From Capra hircus (Eukaryota > Chordata > Mammalia > Artiodactyla > Bovidae), in NCBI RefSeq assembly GCF_001704415.2, contig NC_030814.1:74207121-74271120 (forward strand): DNA of 64,000 nt, read 5' to 3'. Below the pieces are notes generated by a model. It saw only the letters and a list, made by a program, of their open reading frames with translations. It was not told the DNA's origin and searched no databases. The position numbers were made by a program, and so were the translations under genes. Below are positions 1 through 11,262 of the stretch, piece by piece (the stretch's first letter is position 1; the number at the start of each line of letters is the position of its first letter).

Positions 1-556
1 CTAAAATATTAACTTTAACCTTTACAATTTTTTAAATGAAACAAAGAAAAGAATTACCTAAAAGAAAGGCCCCTCTAGGATCCTGTTCCATTTATACTTT
101 GCATCCTATTTATCTTTTTTCTTAAAGTGTCACAGTATCCATGACTTAATTTGTATTTTTATGGAAGAAGTGGCAAGACATAGTTTGAGCAGAAGCCTTT
201 CCAGAATTCCCACTTCTTCAACTACCCTGAACAATCAGAAAATTGATGAGAACAAGTAATCGCAGTTACATTTAGCAGCATAGAATCACATTTTTTACTA
301 TTAAAAATTTCTCTCCTCACCTCTTTCATTCTACCCCATTTCCACAGAATATCAGTGTTATATCATGAAGCAGGCTGAAAAAGTTCAGATTCAGGAAAGG
401 TGGACAGAGAGAATATACTGATAGTAAATTGTGTGTCATGAATTATATTCTATGTGTATGTGTACATAATAGATTATCATAAATACATCTTACTATTTGA
501 TTTGCATTCACTTTGCAATAAATGAAAATTAAATAATAAGGATAAGGTTTATACCA
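1..556. other. Repeat-poor AT-rich DNA
   Basis: No gene, open frame of note or recognisable repeat was seen in this stretch. It is AT-rich and frames are short and stop-rich in all readings. Confidence 0.5.
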
Positions 557-763
557 GGGCTTCCCTGGTGGGTCAGTGGTAGATAATTCACCTTCTAGTA
601 CAGGAGATATGGGTTCGATCCCTGGTTCAAGAAGATCCCCTGGAGAAGGAAGTAGTAACCCATTCAAATCTTCTTGCCTGGGATATCCCATGAATAGAGA
701 AGCCTAGCTGGCTATAGTCCATAAGGTCTCAAAAGAGTCAGACTCAAATTAATGACTAAGCAC
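557..763 (+). mobile_element. Bov-tA SINE
   Basis: The left part is a tRNA-Glu-like head starting with the CTTCCCTGGTGG motif and holding a pol III B-box-like GGTTCGATCC at 612-621. The right part is the BovB-derived tail with ATCCCATG, GTCCAT and AGAGTCAGACTC. Many substitutions against younger copies in the window suggest an older insertion. No clear TSD was found. Confidence 0.85.
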
Positions 764-844
764 GAGCATGAGGGTTTAGAAACTTCAGCCAGAAATGAAT
801 GGCCTTGGTTACGTAATACTGAAATAGCACATCTAAAAGGAATA

Positions 845-1037
845 TTCTATCATACTTGCCCTAAATTTAAAAAGGTCCTTTGCACAAATTATCGGAATTA
901 TTTATTTATCATCTCCCATAGTAGACCACGAGCTTCTAGAGGACAGAGGTAATATTTATCATCCTTGCACTTCACAGTACTTAGCAAAGTTCTTAATGTA
1001 AGACAGGTGTTCAATAAATATTGAATGGCTGAATGGA
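845..1037 (+). mobile_element. L2 LINE 3' end
   Basis: The sequence follows the known L2 3' terminus: a CTAGAGGACAGAGGTAAT block, a 'cttagcaaagttctt' block, then TTCAATAAATATTGAATGGCTGAATG at the end. It is an ancient mammalian LINE tail without coding capacity. The left limit is uncertain. Confidence 0.65.
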
Positions 1038-1082
1038 AATTGTCCAAACGTTCTGCTTTCTTTAGAATAGTTTCATCTTTTA

Positions 1083-1975
1083 CTTTTTTTAAAATTTAAG
1101 TTTATTTATTTTAATTGGAGGCTAATTACTTTACAATATTGTATTGGTTCTGCCACACATCAACATGAATCCACCACGGGCGTACGCATGTTCTCCATCC
1201 TGAACCCTCCTCCCACTTCCCTCCCCATACCATCCCTCCAGGTCCTCGCAGTGCACCAGACCCAAGGATCCTGTATCGAACCTGGACTGGTGATTCATTT
1301 CTTATATGATATTGTACATGTTTCAATACCATTCCCCCAAATCATCCCACCCTCGCCCTCTCCCACAGAGTCCAAAAAACTGTTCTATACATCTGTGTCT
1401 CCTTTGCTGTCTCTCATACAGGGTTATCATTACCATCTTTCTAAATTCCATATATATGCGTTAGTAAACTGTATTGGTGTTTTTCTTTCTGGCTTACTTA
1501 ACTCTGTATAATAGGCTCCAGTTTCATCCACCTTATTAAAACTGATTCAAATGTATTCTTTTTAATGGCTGAGTAATACTCCATTGTGTATATGTACCAC
1601 AGCTTTCTTATCCATTCATCTGCTGATGGACATCTAGGTTGCTTCCATGTCCTGGCTATTATAAACAGTGCTATGATGAACACTGGGGTACATGTGTCTC
1701 TTTCAATTCTGGTTTCCTCGATGTGTATGCCCAACAGTGGGGTTGCTGGGTCATAAGGCAGTTCTATTTGCAATTTTTTAAGGAATCTCCACACTGTTTT
1801 CCATAGTGGCTGTACTAGTTTGCATTCCCACCAACAGTGTAAGAGGGTTCCCTTTTCTCCATGCCCTCTCCAGCATTTATTGCTTGTAGACTTTTGGATC
1901 GCAGCCATGCTGACTGGAGTGAAATGGTACCTCATTGTGGTTTTGATTTGCATTTATCTGATAATGAGTGATGAT
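1083..1975 (-). mobile_element. L1-BT LINE, 5'-truncated 3' end
   Basis: Read on the minus strand this is the end of L1 ORF2 followed by the ruminant L1 3' UTR. On the plus strand it opens with a TTTATTTATTTTAATTGGAG block, typical of the antisense 3' end of L1-BT. It breaks off at about 1975, inside ORF2, so it is a roughly 0.9-kb 5'-truncated copy. Divergence is modest and the ORF2 reading frame is still open for 151 codons. Confidence 0.9.
1498..1953 (-). pseudogene. L1 ORF2 C-terminal fragment (pseudogene)
   Basis: This open frame of 151 codons is the carboxy-terminal part of L1 ORF2, downstream of the reverse transcriptase domain. Diagnostic stretches are WWECKLVQPLWKTVWRFLKK, ELPYDPATPLLGI and MEYYSAIKKN, followed by RWMKLEPIIQS. 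It ends a little early because the glutamate codon usually following IIQS reads TAA here. The start methionine is internal and meaningless: endonuclease and reverse transcriptase domains are absent. It is a dead fragment of a transposon protein, not a host gene. Confidence 0.9.
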
Positions 1976-2889
1976 CCTTTACTTTTGATTTCACAGGTTT
2001 TCTACTAGGTATGATTAAATTATTAATTCAGTTAAACAGATGCTCTCTTGGGGCTACTGGAAGGACCTGAAATCTACAGCAGTGAGGTCAGCAGGAGCAA
2101 TTGCTTGGGAAATTGTGATGGGATGTTTCTCTGTGCCTCTGAACCTCATTTTTTTATTTAGCAAAGTTGTTCTTAAATGGATGATGCAATTTTTGTGATA
2201 CTTATCTTAATTGCTTCGAGGGAACTAAAAAAATTCCTCATAGATACTCTTTATTAAAAGCAAAGAATCACTTCTCCAACTGTAGTCAGCATTTTACAAT
2301 TTATCTATATTGTGAGATCCTATTTTTATATCAAGGTTTCTTATCTCTAGATGGACTTACTGCTCAATTAGCACTTTGATAAAATATCCCCTTACTATTC
2401 TTAAAAGTCTAAGTTACAAATACATAAGGACATGAAACAGCTTGGTAAACTTAAAATAAACTTTACCTTATTCTTTCCCTCTTCTCATAAAACAGCACAA
2501 TGTGTAGCTGAATGGAAAAGATAGGTAACCAAAAATAGAAATTTGGGGGTTTAGGATTCAAGAGAGAAATATGTTAATCTTCTGGAATCCATTGCATCCT
2601 CTCGACTGGCCACAAGCAACTCTCTCACCTTGCCAGAGATGAACCTCACTGTTCTTTCTACTTATACAAAGACCTCACCTGGGCTCTTATCTCTGAAAAT
2701 ACCATTTTCCTTGTCTCTAGGAAGATAACCAGAGTCAACTTCCAGCATAACCAGAAAAGTATAGTTTGTGGCCTGGAGGAAATAAATTATACATAGAAGG
2801 AACTGTAGGAGTTGACTATTTTGTACACTAACAGCCCTAAAGGAACATGTGAAGGAGGGGTGAAGGCAGGACAGGTTTATGCAGTATTT
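1976..2889. other. Repeat-poor interval
   Basis: No open frame above about 60 codons and no repeat family was recognised. Composition is AT-rich with short homopolymer runs only. Confidence 0.5.
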
Positions 2890-3066
2890 CTTACATGTAG
2901 TCTGGGACCAGTAGAATCAAAATAACTTACAAAGTTGTTAGAAAGGAGAATTATTTGGCCCTAACCTAGAGGTATAGAATCTGAAACTCTGGGAGAGACA
3001 CTCAGTGATCTGTGTTCCAAAAAGCTTCCAGGTGCTTCTAACGCTGCAGCAATTTGAGAACCACTG
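2890..3066 (-). mobile_element. MER5A-like hAT-Charlie MITE
   Basis: The segment matches the MER5A consensus by memory: GTCTGGGACCAG near the left end, a TTGTTAGAAA block, GAATCTGAAACTCTGGG, a CAGTGATCTGTGTT block, CTTCCAGGTG, and TTTGAGAACCACTG as the terminal inverted repeat at 3053-3066. It is a non-autonomous DNA transposon of the hAT-Charlie group, older than ruminants. The left terminal repeat is degraded. Confidence 0.8.
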
Positions 3067-3446
3067 TTCTGTCCCACTTCACATCCTCTTAGCCTCTGGA
3101 TGCCTTGTTGCAATCACTTCTTGGGGCCAGCCACTCTTGCTGGGCTCCAACAAAACTGCACAGCTAGAACCAGACAGTGGCTTCCCTCATGCTTCTGTCT
3201 TGCTCCTCATGCCTCCAGTCTTAGGGCTAAATTTTGTATCCCAAAGGCACAGAAAGAGCATGGGATTCCTCTCAATGCCTGGGCAGAAGCAATCTGAAAG
3301 TCTGGGGATTTCTCAGCTTCCTTAAGGACATATTTTTGGGCAAATGAGAGGTAGAAACTGGGAAATATATTCTTCTCATTTCCTCCCTCTGGATAGACTC
3401 TTTTGAGATGAAGTCTGTATGCATTCTTAGAGAACAGGTCTATGAC
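3067..3446. other. Unassigned interval
   Basis: Open frames of 106 codons (+, 3005-3325) and 108 codons (-, 3207-3533) cross this stretch. They run into the MER5A-like element and the BovB respectively, and neither shows a recognisable domain. They are treated as chance frames. Confidence 0.45.
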
Positions 3447-3455
3447 ATGAATCAA

Positions 3456-5098
3456 GATGGTCACAATGAAGGACAGAAATGGTATGGACCTAACAGAAGC
3501 AGAAAATACTAAGAAGAGGTGGCAAGAATACACAGAAGAACTATAAAAAAGATCTTCATGACCCGGATAATCACAATGGTGTGATCACTCACCTAGAGCC
3601 AGACATCCTGGAGTGAGAAGTCAAGTAGGCCTTAGGACACATCATTACAAACAAAGCTACTGGAGGTGATGGAATCCCAGTTGAGCTATTTCAAATCCTG
3701 GAAGATGATGCTGTGAAAGTGTTGCACTCAATATGCCAGCAAATTTGGAAAACTCAGCAGTGGCCACAGGACTGGAAAAGGTCAGCTTTCATTACAATCC
3801 CAAAGAAAGGCAATGCCAAAGAATGCTCAAACTACCACACAGTTGCACTCATCTCATGCTAGTAAAGTAATGCTCAAAATTCTCCAAGCCAGGCTTCAAC
3901 AGAACTGTGAACTTCCAGATAGTCAAGTTGTATTTAGAAAAGGCAGAGGAAAAAGAGATCAATTGCCAATATTCATTGGATCATTAAAAAAGCAAGAGAG
4001 TTCCAGAAAAGCATCTGCTTTTGCTTTATTGACTCTACAAAATCCTTTGACTTGTGGGTCAAAACAAACTGTGGAAAATTCTTAGAGAGATGGGACCACC
4101 TTACCTGCTTCCTGAGAAATGTGTGAGCAGGTCAAGAAGCAAGAGTTAGGACCAGACATGGAAAAAGAGACTGATTCCAAATAGGAAAAGCAGTACATTA
4201 AGGCTGTATATGGTCACCCTGCTTTTTTAACTTATATGCAGAGTACATCATGCATAATGCCAGGCTGGATGAAGCACAAGCTGAAATCGAGATTGGGAGA
4301 AATATCAATAACCACAGATATGCAGATGACACCACCCTTATGGCAGAAAGCAAAGAAGAACTAAAGAGCCTCTTGATGAAAGTAAAATAGGAGAGTGAAA
4401 AAGTTGGTTTAAAACTCAACATTCAGAAAATCAAGATCATGGCATCCAGTCCCATTGCTTCATGGCAAATAGATGTGAAAGCAATGGAAATAGTGAGAGA
4501 CTTCATTTTTTTGGGTGGCAAAATCACTGCAGATGGTGACTGTAGCCATAAAATGAAAAGATGCTTGGTCCTTAGAAGAAAAGCTATGATACCCTAGACA
4601 GCATTTTAAAAAGCAGAGATGTTACTTTGCCAACAATGGTCTATCTACTCAAAGCTATAGTTTTTCCAGTAGTCATGTATGGATGTGAGAGTTGAACTAC
4701 AAAGAAAGCTGAGCGCCAAAGAATTGATGGTTTTGAACTATGGTGTTGCAGAGGACTCTTGAGAGTACCTTGGACTGCAAGGAGATCCAACCAGTTGATC
4801 CTAGAGGAAATCAGTCCTGAATATTCATTGGAAGGACTAATGCTGAACGTGAAACTCCAATACTTTGGCCACCTGATGAGAAGAACTGACTAATTAGAAA
4901 AGATCCTGATGCTGGGAAAGATCGAAGGCAGGAGGAGAAGGGGATGACAGAGAAGGAAATTGTCGGATGGCGTCACTGACTTGATGGACATGAGTTTGAG
5001 CAGGCTCTGGGAGTTGGTGATGGACAGGAAAGTCTGGCGTGCTGCAGTCCATGGGGTCCCAAAGAGTTGGACATGACTGAGCAACTGAACTGAACTGT
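3456..5098 (+). mobile_element. BovB (RTE) LINE, 5'-truncated, 1.6 kb
   Basis: Reverse transcriptase coding remnants run from about 3470, and the 3' UTR ends in CAACTGAACTGAACTG. The catalytic YADD of the reverse transcriptase is still readable at 4319-4330, followed by TTLMAES. Stops and indels break the frame, for example TAA at 3543-3545 and again near 4388. Nine-base flanks ATGAATCAA (3447-3455) and ATGAATTAA (5099-5107) are a probable TSD. BovB is the LINE whose enzymes are thought to mobilise the Bov SINEs. Confidence 0.95.
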
Positions 5099-5107
5099 AT
5101 GAATTAA

Positions 5108-5379
5108 TCTATAAATTTTTTGAATCTCTTTTCTTCCCCACTTGTAAAAGGTGGCAGGTTTATGAGATGAATTCTGTTTATTATTTCTTTTATGTCTATT
5201 CTCACTTATATATGATTTCATTTGTCTCATTTTCTTTTTATTTTAAATAGCATTTACATGTAGGCAGTTCCCCAAATCTTATTGTCCCAACTAGTTTTTC
5301 TGCAGTTTCATATACATGTCCATCTGAGTTTAATACCTGTTACCGTTGCTTCAGCTCTCTGTCCATAAAATATGCAACT
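5108..5379. other. Unassigned AT-rich interval
   Basis: Nothing recognisable was seen between the BovB and the L2-like block. Confidence 0.45.
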
Positions 5380-5670
5380 CGAAGACATAACCCTTTTCTT
5401 TGCAAGAGTCAGATCATATGATTCATCTGTGAAAAAGCTTCCAGTAGCTTCTCCTCTCCCATAGAATGCAGTCTAGACTTCTTGCCCTAACCATCAAGGC
5501 TCTGGATGGCTGTCCATCACAGGTCCCCCTTTTTCTTTTAATTCATACCACTATAGTCTTTATTTATTCCTCTGTATTCATATTGCACATTGCACACTCC
5601 TCAAACAAGTTAGGTGTGTGCCTACCCCAAGCATGTTTTTTCTCCTTCAGTCTCTGAGTGAAATTTTTTC
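5380..5670 (+). mobile_element. L2 LINE fragment (probable)
   Basis: The block AAAAGCTTCCAGTAGCTTCT, a 'gcagtctagacttcttgcc' block and CATCAAGGCTCTGGATGGCT follows the L2 consensus region just before its 3' UTR. The later 'acactcctcaaacaagttag' fits the following part. The match is old and diverged. Confidence 0.55.
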
Positions 5671-6098
5671 ATGTTCCTTTTTTTTTTTGATGTATAATTC
5701 ATTTATAATATATTAGTTTCAGAAGTACAGCATAGTGACAGCATTTTTATAGATTATAAGCCATTTAATGTTACTACAAAACAGTGGTTATATTTCCATG
5801 TTCTGTACAATAATTTCATGTTCCTTATCTATTTTATACAAAATAGTTTGTATCTCTTAATCGCACAACCTTATGTTGAACCTTGCCCCATGTGTTTCTC
5901 CACTAGTAACCATTAGTTCCATCTGTGAGGCTGTTTCAGTTTTATTTATTCAAAATATTTATAAAATATTTTAGATTCCATATATATGTGATAACATAGA
6001 GTGTTTTCCTTTTTCACTCTGACATTTCACTAAATACGATACTCTCGAAGACCATCTATATGGTTGCAAATGGCAGAATTTATTTTTTATGGCCGAGT

Positions 6099-7200
6099 CA
6101 GTTCAGTTCAGTCGCTCAGTTGTGTCCAACTCTTTGAGACCCTGTGAATTGCAGCACGCCAGGCCTCCCTGTCCATCATCAACTCCTGGAGTTTACTCAA
6201 ACTCCTGTGCATTGAGTTGGTGATGCCATCCAGCCATCTCATCCTCTGTCGTCCCCTTCTCCACCTGCCCTCAGTCCCTCCCAGCATCTGAGTCTTTTCC
6301 AATGAGTCAACTCTTTGCATGAGGTGGCCAAAGTATTGGAGTTTCAGCTTCAACATCAGTCCTTCCAATGAACACTCAGGACTGATCGCCTTTAGAATGG
6401 ACTGGTTGGATCTCCTTGAAGTCCAAGGGACTCTCAAGAGTCTTCTCCAACACCACAGTTCAAAAGCATCAATTCTTCAGCACTCAGCTTTCTTCACAGT
6501 CTAACTCTCACATCCATACATGACCACAGGAAAAATCATAGCCTTGACTAGACGGACCTTTGTTGGCAAAGTAATGTCTCTGCTTTTGAATATGCTGTCT
6601 AGGTTGGTCATAACTTTTCTCCCAAGGAGTAAGCATCTTTTAAGTTCCTGGCTGCAGTCACCATCTGCAGTAATTTTGGAGCCCCCCCAAAATAAAGTCT
6701 GACACTGTTTCCACTGTTTCCCCATCTATTTCCCATGAAGTAATGGGACCAGATGCCATGGCCTTAGTTTTCTGAATGTTGAGCTTTAAGCCAACTTTTT
6801 CGCTCTCCTCTTTCACTTTCATCAAGAGGCTCTTTAGTTCCTCTTCACTTTCTGCCATAAGGGTGGTGTCATCGGCATATCTGAGGTTATTGATATTTCT
6901 CCTGGCAATCTTGATTCCAGCTTGTGCTTCTTCCAGCCCAGCATTTCTCATGATGTACTCTGCATAGAAGTTAAATAAGCAGGGTGACAATATACAGCCT
7001 TGACGTGTTCCTTTTCCTATTTGGAACCAGTCTGTTGTTCCATGTCCAGTTCTAACTGTTGCTTCCTGACCTGTGTATAGGTTTCTCAGGAGGCAGGTCA
7101 GGTGGTCTGGTATTCCCATCCCTTTCAGAATTTTCTACAGTTTATTGTGATCCAAACAGCCAAAGGCTTTGGCATAGTCAATAAAGCAGAAGTAGATAGA
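6099..7200 (-). mobile_element. BovB LINE inserted in L1
   Basis: The plus strand opens with CAGTTCAGTTCAGTCGCTCAG, the antisense BovB 3' end, and runs into the reverse transcriptase region. The host L1 is interrupted, with TSD TTATGGCCGAGT (6087-6098) and TTATGGCTGAGT (7201-7212), 11 of 12 identical. The 1.1-kb copy is 5'-truncated. Confidence 0.95.
6658..7119 (-). pseudogene. BovB reverse transcriptase fragment (pseudogene)
   Basis: This 153-codon open frame encodes the middle of the BovB reverse transcriptase. It carries LLRNLYTGQEATVRTGHG, QGCILSPCLFNFYAEYIMRN and the catalytic RYADDTTLMAE, with the YADD codons at 6868-6879. It goes out of frame near 6685-6690 within a C-rich run, and homology continues in other frames (6501-6725, then 6108-6437) to the BovB C-terminus. 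There is no endonuclease domain because the element is 5'-truncated. Confidence 0.9.
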
Positions 7201-7560
7201 TTATGGCTGAGTAACATTCTATTATATATATAGCACAATTCTTAATGTATTCATCTTTTGATGAACACAGACTCCTCCCATATCTGGGTTATTGTAAATA
7301 GTGCTACTGTGAACACTGGGGTGCATGTATCTTTTCAAATTAGTATTTTAATTTTCTCTGGGTTGATACCCTGAGTGAAATTGTTGCATGATACTGAAAC
7401 TCTATTTTTAGTTTATTGAGGAATCCCCACACTGTTTTCCAAAGTGGCTGCACCAGTGTACATTCCCACCAACAGAGTATGAAGGTTCCCTTTTATCCAC
7501 ATTCTCACCAACACTTTTGATTCATAGACTTTTTGATGATAAAAAATCAAGTACTAGTGT

Positions 7561-7833
7561 GCTGCTGCTGGTGCTAAGTCGCTTCAGTCGTGTCCGACTC
7601 TGTGCGACCGCAGAGATGGCAGCCCCCCCGGCTCCCCCGTCCCTGGGATTCTCCAGGCAAGAACACTGGAGTGGGTTGCCATTTCCTTCTCCAATGCATG
7701 AAAGAGAAAATTGAAAGTGAAGTCACTCAGTTGTGTCTGACTCCTTGCGACCCCGTGGACTGCAGGCTTCCAGGCTCCTCCGCCCATGGGATTTTCCAGG
7801 CAAGTACTGGAGTGGGTTGCCATTGCCTTCTCC
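7561..7833 (-). mobile_element. BovA2-type SINE inserted in L1
   Basis: The SINE is a head-to-tail dimer of BovB-derived units. In plus orientation it starts with a GCTGCTGCTG tract (the antisense (AGC)n tail) and ends in CCATTGCCTTCTCC. TSD AAGTACTAGTGT (7549-7560) and AAATACTAGTGT (7834-7845) differ by one base. Confidence 0.95.
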
Positions 7834-7969
7834 AAATACTAGTGTAAATGGAGGTTAAAACTGCAATAATTTGCCATCTTCCACCATTCTGACCAGTGGA
7901 AGGTGATATCTTATTGTAGTTTTAACTTGCATTCCCCTTATTTCTCATGTCATCTTTTCATGTGCCTGT

Positions 7970-9150
7970 AGAAGAAGGAGCTAGGGCAGATGCCAGATTT
8001 GAGCCAGGTCTTCTCTGCTCAGTGGTCATCATCAACATACCAGGGCAGGCTCCAAGGCACTGAATCAGAAGCCCTGAGGTTAGGCCCAGTCTCTCTCTGT
8101 TACCTTCAAGACTGGCTCTCCTGCCTCCTGGCACCAGCACCCTTGCTCTGGAGGGGAGCAGTGCTGCAGTAAGAGGGGGCCCTGCAGACTTTAGAAATGC
8201 ATTGTGGCGTGGGTTGTAGAGGCTCCAGGTGGAGGTCAGGGCTGCTTCTGACTCCAGTTGCAGCTACCCTGCCTTCTTCCATGGATCTGAGTCTTCTTTG
8301 GATCTGAGTCTCCTTCTTTCCTCATATCTGATCTCTTGGCTTTGCCTCTGGCACTTCCACCCTGGGGTAGGACTGCCCCATCCTGCAGGTGAGGCACCTA
8401 TGGGCTCTAGGCATGTGTAGGGTTGGGGCTGTGTTGGTCCAACTACAGATAGAGTCTGGGGATGCTTCTAATGAACTTCCTGTGAAGGCGCCAGTAATGG
8501 CCACCCAGATGCTGCCTTGAGTCTTTGCCATCTCTGTGTCTCACAGCCAAGTTCTTTCTTTCTTTGTGGCAGCCCTCTCTCCAGTGTGGTGCCGCAATGT
8601 GAAGTAAGTGGGGCTGGGCTATTAGCTCAGCTTAGGCTGGGTTGCATGCCGGGACGGTGGTGGGAAACCTGCCCTCCACACACTCATTTTCACTCTACCC
8701 TCTCCACCCTTCTTTGGGAGCTAACTAGGGCACACACAGTCCTCACAAACAGAATTCAGGATTTTCACAGAATAACAGGATTCCTGTTAGGCACATGGGC
8801 CCTCCATCCAGCCAAAGGGACTCATCTTCCCTTTGTTGGACATCAGAGCTAGGTGCCCAGTATTTAGTGTGAACTGCTAACTCCCCAGCAAGGATCTCAA
8901 CCCTTATATCCTTGCTTTCCCTCTGAGTCCCCTCTCAGGGGCACAGGTTCCAACCTGATCCCTTCTCTTTCCTGCCTACTTATTCCACGTGGATCATTTT
9001 TTACAGTCTTGTTTGTACGGGGGTCTTTCAACAGTTTCCACTTAGTTTTCATTGAGAATTGTCCCATGTGTACATGTATTTTTGCTGTATTCCTGGGAGG
9101 AAGTGAATTCCATGTCCTTCTACTCTGCCATCTTGATCTCCTAGATCCTT
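7970..9150 (-). mobile_element. L1 5' UTR-like segment
   Basis: The right part (about 8980-9147) matches the antisense start of mammalian L1M elements: TTGTACGGGGGTCTTTCAAC, a TTTTCATTGAGAATTGT block, and TCTACTCTGCCATCTTGATC at the end, the complement of the L1 5' GATCAAGATGGCAGAGTAGA. The left part is moderately GC-rich, CT-rich and not placed with certainty. It joins L1 ORF2 directly at about 7970, so ORF1 and most of ORF2 are missing. The alternative is two unrelated L1 fragments side by side. Confidence 0.6.
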
Positions 9151-9384
9151 GTCCTTTTCTTTATCTCTTTTTTTTGGGGGAGGGGGAATGAGGTAGAGCC
9201 TCCAATAGACAAAAATGGAGCTGGGATGGGGCCAAGCCCTATTTCCCAGGGAAGGCTAGGTAGACATGCTTCAACAAGAAAGCTGATGGATTGTGGGAAT
9301 GTGCAGCCATAACCACCCTTGTAAGAGCCGCTCAGAATCCTGATGCAGCTTTTTTTTTTTTTTTTTTTGGTCATTCATGTCATG
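9151..9384. other. Unassigned interval with poly-T
   Basis: No gene was seen. A pure T run lies at about 9351-9368 with no recognisable element next to it on the left. Confidence 0.45.
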
Positions 9385-9688
9385 ATTCAAATATAGGCAC
9401 CTCTATGTCAGTTTTCAAAGAGATTTCCCCCGACCACTCTACCAGAAAATAAAGCTCTTAAGTCACTGTCTATGGAATATTATATTATTTTATCTCCATG
9501 ATAACACTTAAAACCATCTGATATAATCCTGGTTTTATTATTTTCTTTAATTTTCTGTCTTCCTATCTTACTGAAATAGAAGTTTTAGGGAAATAGTCAT
9601 TTCGTCTACTTCTATTTAGACCAGCATGGTGTCTCTATCATCTTGAATAGAGGGAGCCATTCAATCAGCTTTTGTTAAATGCATTGCA
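9385..9688 (+). mobile_element. L2 LINE 3' end
   Basis: The order of blocks fits the L2 3' UTR: GACCACTCTACC, AGTCACTGTCTATGG, ATTATTTTATCTCCATGATA, CACTTAAAACCATCTGATAT, and finally CAATCAGCTTTTGTTAAATG. It is ancient and diverged. Confidence 0.65.
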
Positions 9689-9700
9689 TCATTGACTTAG

Positions 9701-9923
9701 GGGCTTCCCAGGCGGTGCAGTGGTGAAGCATCTGCCTGACGGTGCAGGAGATGCAACAGACGTGGGTTTGATCCCTGGGTTGGGAAGATCTCCTAGAGTA
9801 GGAAATGGCAACACACTCCAGTACTCTTGCTGGCAAGTTCCATTGACAGAGAAGCCTGGTAGGCTACAGTCCATGGGGTGGCAAAAAAGGGACACGACTG
9901 AGCAACTGAGAAAGCACATGCAT
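9701..9923 (+). mobile_element. Bov-tA SINE
   Basis: The head GGCTTCCCAGGCGGTGCAG and B-box-like GGGTTTGATCCC are followed by the BovB-derived tail with GTCCATGGGGTGGC, GGGACACGACTGAGCAACTG and a GCACATGCA end. It lies just after the L2 tail. Confidence 0.9.
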
Positions 9924-10039
9924 AACTGACTTGAGTCTTTATCCTCCTATAAATCTGAGACTGTTGTTTTGTGAGGAATCAGGACATTAGTACAGTATTT
10001 TACTTCCTAGCTTTATTCTTCCCATAATTTATTTCTCAA

Positions 10040-10830
10040 TTTAAATTAAAAATCTTTCATAGGTAAATCCTTTGCACAGTTCCAAGATTTAAAAGCTATG
10101 TATATATATATATCTTTCCCACATCTCTCTCCTGTCTCTTTTCTTCCCACTTCTATCACTCAGATAGGGGACAACTATTTTTAGCTTCCTGTGAGTGCTT
10201 TCAGAGTTCTCTGTGTAAAAATAAATAACTACAAATAAATAGTCTTATTTTCTACCTTTTTTAAAACACAAAAAGTAGCATATTATAAATATTTCTTGAA
10301 TTACACTTTTTTCATTTAATCATATATATCCTGAAGATCTTAAGAGGGTGCTCTGATTCTTTCTATAGCGGTATCATATTCCCAATTGAGTAAATGCACT
10401 GTAATTAATTTAACCAGTCTTACTCCCCTGTCAATGGAACTTTGATTTCTTCCCATTCTTTTACTTATAATAATAATAATGATGCAATGACTCACCTTAT
10501 CCATACCTCATTATGCACATGAACAGGTTTCTAGGACACTCCACAAATTGGAATGCTGTGACAAAAGATACATGCCTTTGTACTTTTGACAGATATTGCT
10601 AACTTGCTCTCTAAAAACCTTCTACAGATTTTGCCCATCAGCTATGTATGATAATAACTGTTTCTTCACAGCTTTGCCAACAGGAAGTTTTATCAAGTAT
10701 TTGGATTTTTGCCAATCTTATAGCTAAAAAGGGAATAATTTATCTTATTATGATTAGTGTTTGAACATTTTAAAATATGCATAAAAGCCATTTGTATTCT
10801 CTTTTCTGCAAACAATAGTCTTTGCCAAAA
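10040..10830 (-). mobile_element. Ancient L1M LINE fragment
   Basis: Weakly conserved antisense L1M blocks are visible: TTAACCAGTCTTACTCCCCT, TAATGATGCAATGACTC, TTTCTAGGACACTCC, GACAGATATTGCTAACTTGC, TTTTTGCCAATCTTATAGCT and AAAGCCATTTGTATTC. They keep consensus order through the 3' UTR into the ORF2 end. The level of decay suggests a pre-ruminant insertion. A short (TA)n stretch lies at 10099-10113. Confidence 0.65.
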
Positions 10831-10849
10831 CTTTTCTACTTAGATCATG

Positions 10850-10925
10850 TATTAATTCACCCAATATTTATTATGTGTTGTGCAGTGTTCTATATCCTCA
10901 TGACACAGCAAATGTTTGTATTAGA
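10850..10925 (-). mobile_element. L2 3' end fragment (weak)
   Basis: CACCCAATATTTATTATGTG and GTGCAGTGTTCTATAT resemble the antisense L2 terminus. The match is short and old. Confidence 0.4.
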
Positions 10926-11262
10926 GATATACATTACATAAATACTTACGTTTATTTTTACTTGGTTTATGTTCCTCCTTTTGGTCTTGCATTGACTGCA
11001 TTATGTAATGTAATTTTTACTTTTCTCTAAACTTTATTAAAGAGGCTTCAGTATCAACCTGCATACAAAGTATATAATCTTTGCAGTACTGAATGAGTAC
11101 CTCACCTTCAGGAAATAATTTCTTGTGCCTTCAAAGAGCTGTTACCACAGGGTCTCTATTCGCTCTCTCCTCTGTTCTTCCTCTTGTGCACCTCCTGCCA
11201 AATTTCACCTACTTACAGTCAGTACACATTTATTTGTTACACGCATACTATATTCTTCTCCT

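Larger units (their letters stand above)
5678..7969 (-). mobile_element. L1 LINE 3' portion, hosting BovB and BovA2
   Basis: L1 3' UTR and the end of ORF2 on the minus strand are present in three pieces: 5678-6098, 7201-7560 and 7846-7969. The pieces join in consensus order once the BovB (6099-7200) and BovA2 (7561-7833) are removed, and both inserts have 12-bp TSDs. A poly-T run at about 5677-5689 is the antisense poly-A tail. The ORF2 homology stops at about 7969, where the sequence switches to what looks like L1 5' UTR. Confidence 0.85.

Noticed and set aside
612..621. tRNA genes suggested by GGTTCGATCC-type B boxes
   Set aside because: These occur in the tRNA-Glu-derived heads of Bov-tA SINEs, which lack a proper cloverleaf and continue into a BovB-derived tail.
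3005..3325. 106-codon plus-strand open frame as a host exon
   Set aside because: It begins inside the MER5A-like DNA transposon, has no recognised domain and no convincing splice context.
8517..8852. 111-codon plus-strand open frame
   Set aside because: It lies in the GC-richer L1 5' UTR-like segment, which is read antisense here; no domain was recognised.
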